12,002 nt of DNA from Prevotella sp. CAG:732 (lineage in GTDB: Bacteria > Bacteroidota > Bacteroidia > Bacteroidales > Bacteroidaceae), in contig FR893242.1 of assembly GCA_000436035.1 (NCBI GenBank), forward strand, positions 1 to 12,002, read 5' to 3'. A model generated the notes under the pieces. The model did not search any database. It was not told the origin of the DNA and worked only from the letters and a program-made list of their open reading frames with translations. Of this stretch, positions 11,439-12,002 are shown piece by piece; within the stretch, counting starts at the first letter, position 1, and every line of letters starts with the position of its first letter. A program made the translations under genes and the position numbers.

Positions 11439-12002
11439 TTACCATGCCATGCAGGCATAGAGCGGTATGTTGGTCATCCAATCTTGCTCTTTGTAAGGGA
11501 GCATAGAGAAGCGGATGCCTTTCAGCTCAGGGTTGTTGCTGATGAATGTTCGCAGCGACTTAGCCTTCACGTTCACTTCGGCTTTTACTTCGATAGGTAT
11601 CACTTGGTTGTCTCTTTGCGTCAAGAAATCAATTTCTATCGTGGAGTTATCCACTGCATGATAATACAGAGAATATCCCAAAGCCTTCAGCTGGGTGAAT
11701 ACATAAAGCTCAGTAAAAGCACCCTTGTATTCAGAAAAGATGTTGTCTCCCACCACTACAGATTCGGCGGTTGTCTCTGCCATTGCCCCCATCAATCCTA
11801 CATCGAGCATAAAGAGCTTGAAGGCACTGATGTCTTCATAAAACTTGAGTGGCAGTCGAGGGACATTCACTCTCGGTACCTTGTAAGCCAATCCTGCGTC
11901 TATCAGCCATTGGATGGCCATTTCGAAGTCGGCGGCACGAGCGCTCTTCTTCACTGCGCCATAGACAAACTTTTTGTTTTCCTTGGCAAGTTGGGCAGGA
12001 AT
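11439..12002 (-). CDS. AAA ATPase/DUF4143 protein, C-terminal 187 residues (5' end outside window)
   Basis: The frame is open to the window edge and starts mid-protein (IPAQLAKENKKFVYGAVKKS), so an upstream start inside this window is not real. The sequence matches the C-terminal part of the widespread Bacteroidetes AAA-type ATPases that carry a DUF4143 domain. Visible features are a helical winged-helix-like region (FEMAIQWLIDAGLAYKVPRV), the LFMLDVGLM segment, and a nuclease-fold-like core with IEIDFL (D125 of the visible part) and IPIEVKAE (E138, K140). This is the D...ExK pattern that gives the domain its PD-(D/E)XK-like appearance. The Walker motifs would be beyond 12002. These proteins have no settled function. 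The gene ends 53 bp before the response regulator on the same strand, and readthrough between the two is possible. There is no clear terminator in the gap. Confidence 0.88.
   Translation of the reverse strand: MPAQLAKENKKFVYGAVKKSARAADFEMAIQWLIDAGLAYKVPRVNVPRLPLKFYEDISAFKLFMLDVGLMGAMAETTAESVVVGDNIFSEYKGAFTELYVFTQLKALGYSLYYHAVDNSTIEIDFLTQRDNQVIPIEVKAEVNVKAKSLRTFISNNPELKGIRFSMLPYKEQDWMTNIPLYACMAW

Noticed and set aside
11444..11458. Small hairpin ATGCC-ATGCA-GGCAT near the end of the DUF4143 gene
   Set aside because: It has a 5-bp stem, lies before the stop codon and has no T-tract, so a terminator is not supported.
11386..11481. N-terminal extension of the response regulator (32 residues)
   Set aside because: It overlaps the upstream gene's end, and the receiver domain begins at the ATG at 11385.

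Overview
The window looks like a chromosomal segment from a member of the Bacteroidales, most likely the Prevotella/Segatella group. Three things point there. The housekeeping-type promoters match the Bacteroidetes pattern (TTTG, 19-21 bp, TAnnTTTG), with two near-perfect examples, upstream of argS and of the Fic gene. Start codons follow A-rich leaders without a Shine-Dalgarno sequence. The protein families (TolC/HlyD/FtsX-type efflux plus a sigma-54 activator two-component pair) are typical of that group. The genus is inferred and has not been tested by any search.

Layout from left to right. (1) 1-1071, minus: the N-terminal 357 residues of arginyl-tRNA synthetase, with a clear promoter and a small leader hairpin. 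(2) 1283-1477, minus: a 64-residue acidic protein of unknown function. (3) 1478-2084: a 607-bp gene-free region full of structure. It holds an orphan terminator-like hairpin, three 23-bp tandem units, a nested palindrome of about 160 bp with 28-bp perfect arms, a paired 17-bp dyad, and a sigma-54-type promoter. (4) 2085-7835, plus: a four-gene tripartite efflux operon (TolC-type outer membrane protein, HlyD-type adaptor, eight-TM FtsX/MacB-type permease, MacB/LolD-type ATPase), ended by a strong hairpin terminator. (5) 7984-8727, plus: a class II Fic protein with its own promoter. (6) 8743-11385, minus: a two-component operon, with the NtrC-family response regulator first and the membrane-anchored histidine kinase second. 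(7) 11439-12002, minus: the C-terminal part of an AAA ATPase/DUF4143 protein that runs off the window.

How the parts probably work together. The response regulator has a receiver domain, a sigma-54 AAA+ domain and a Fis-type helix-turn-helix. The efflux operon has a -24/-12 promoter (TTGGCACG, 4 bp, TTGT) about 27 bp before its first gene. About 90-110 bp upstream of the predicted start site lie two copies of a TGTC-N9-GACA dyad in inverted orientation, 21 bp (two helical turns) apart. The natural reading is that the kinase/regulator pair switches on the efflux pump from these enhancer sites. This link is inferred from position and families.

I see no defence system, CRISPR array, tRNA, rRNA or intact transposase. 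The least ordinary part of the window is the 1478-2084 intergenic region.
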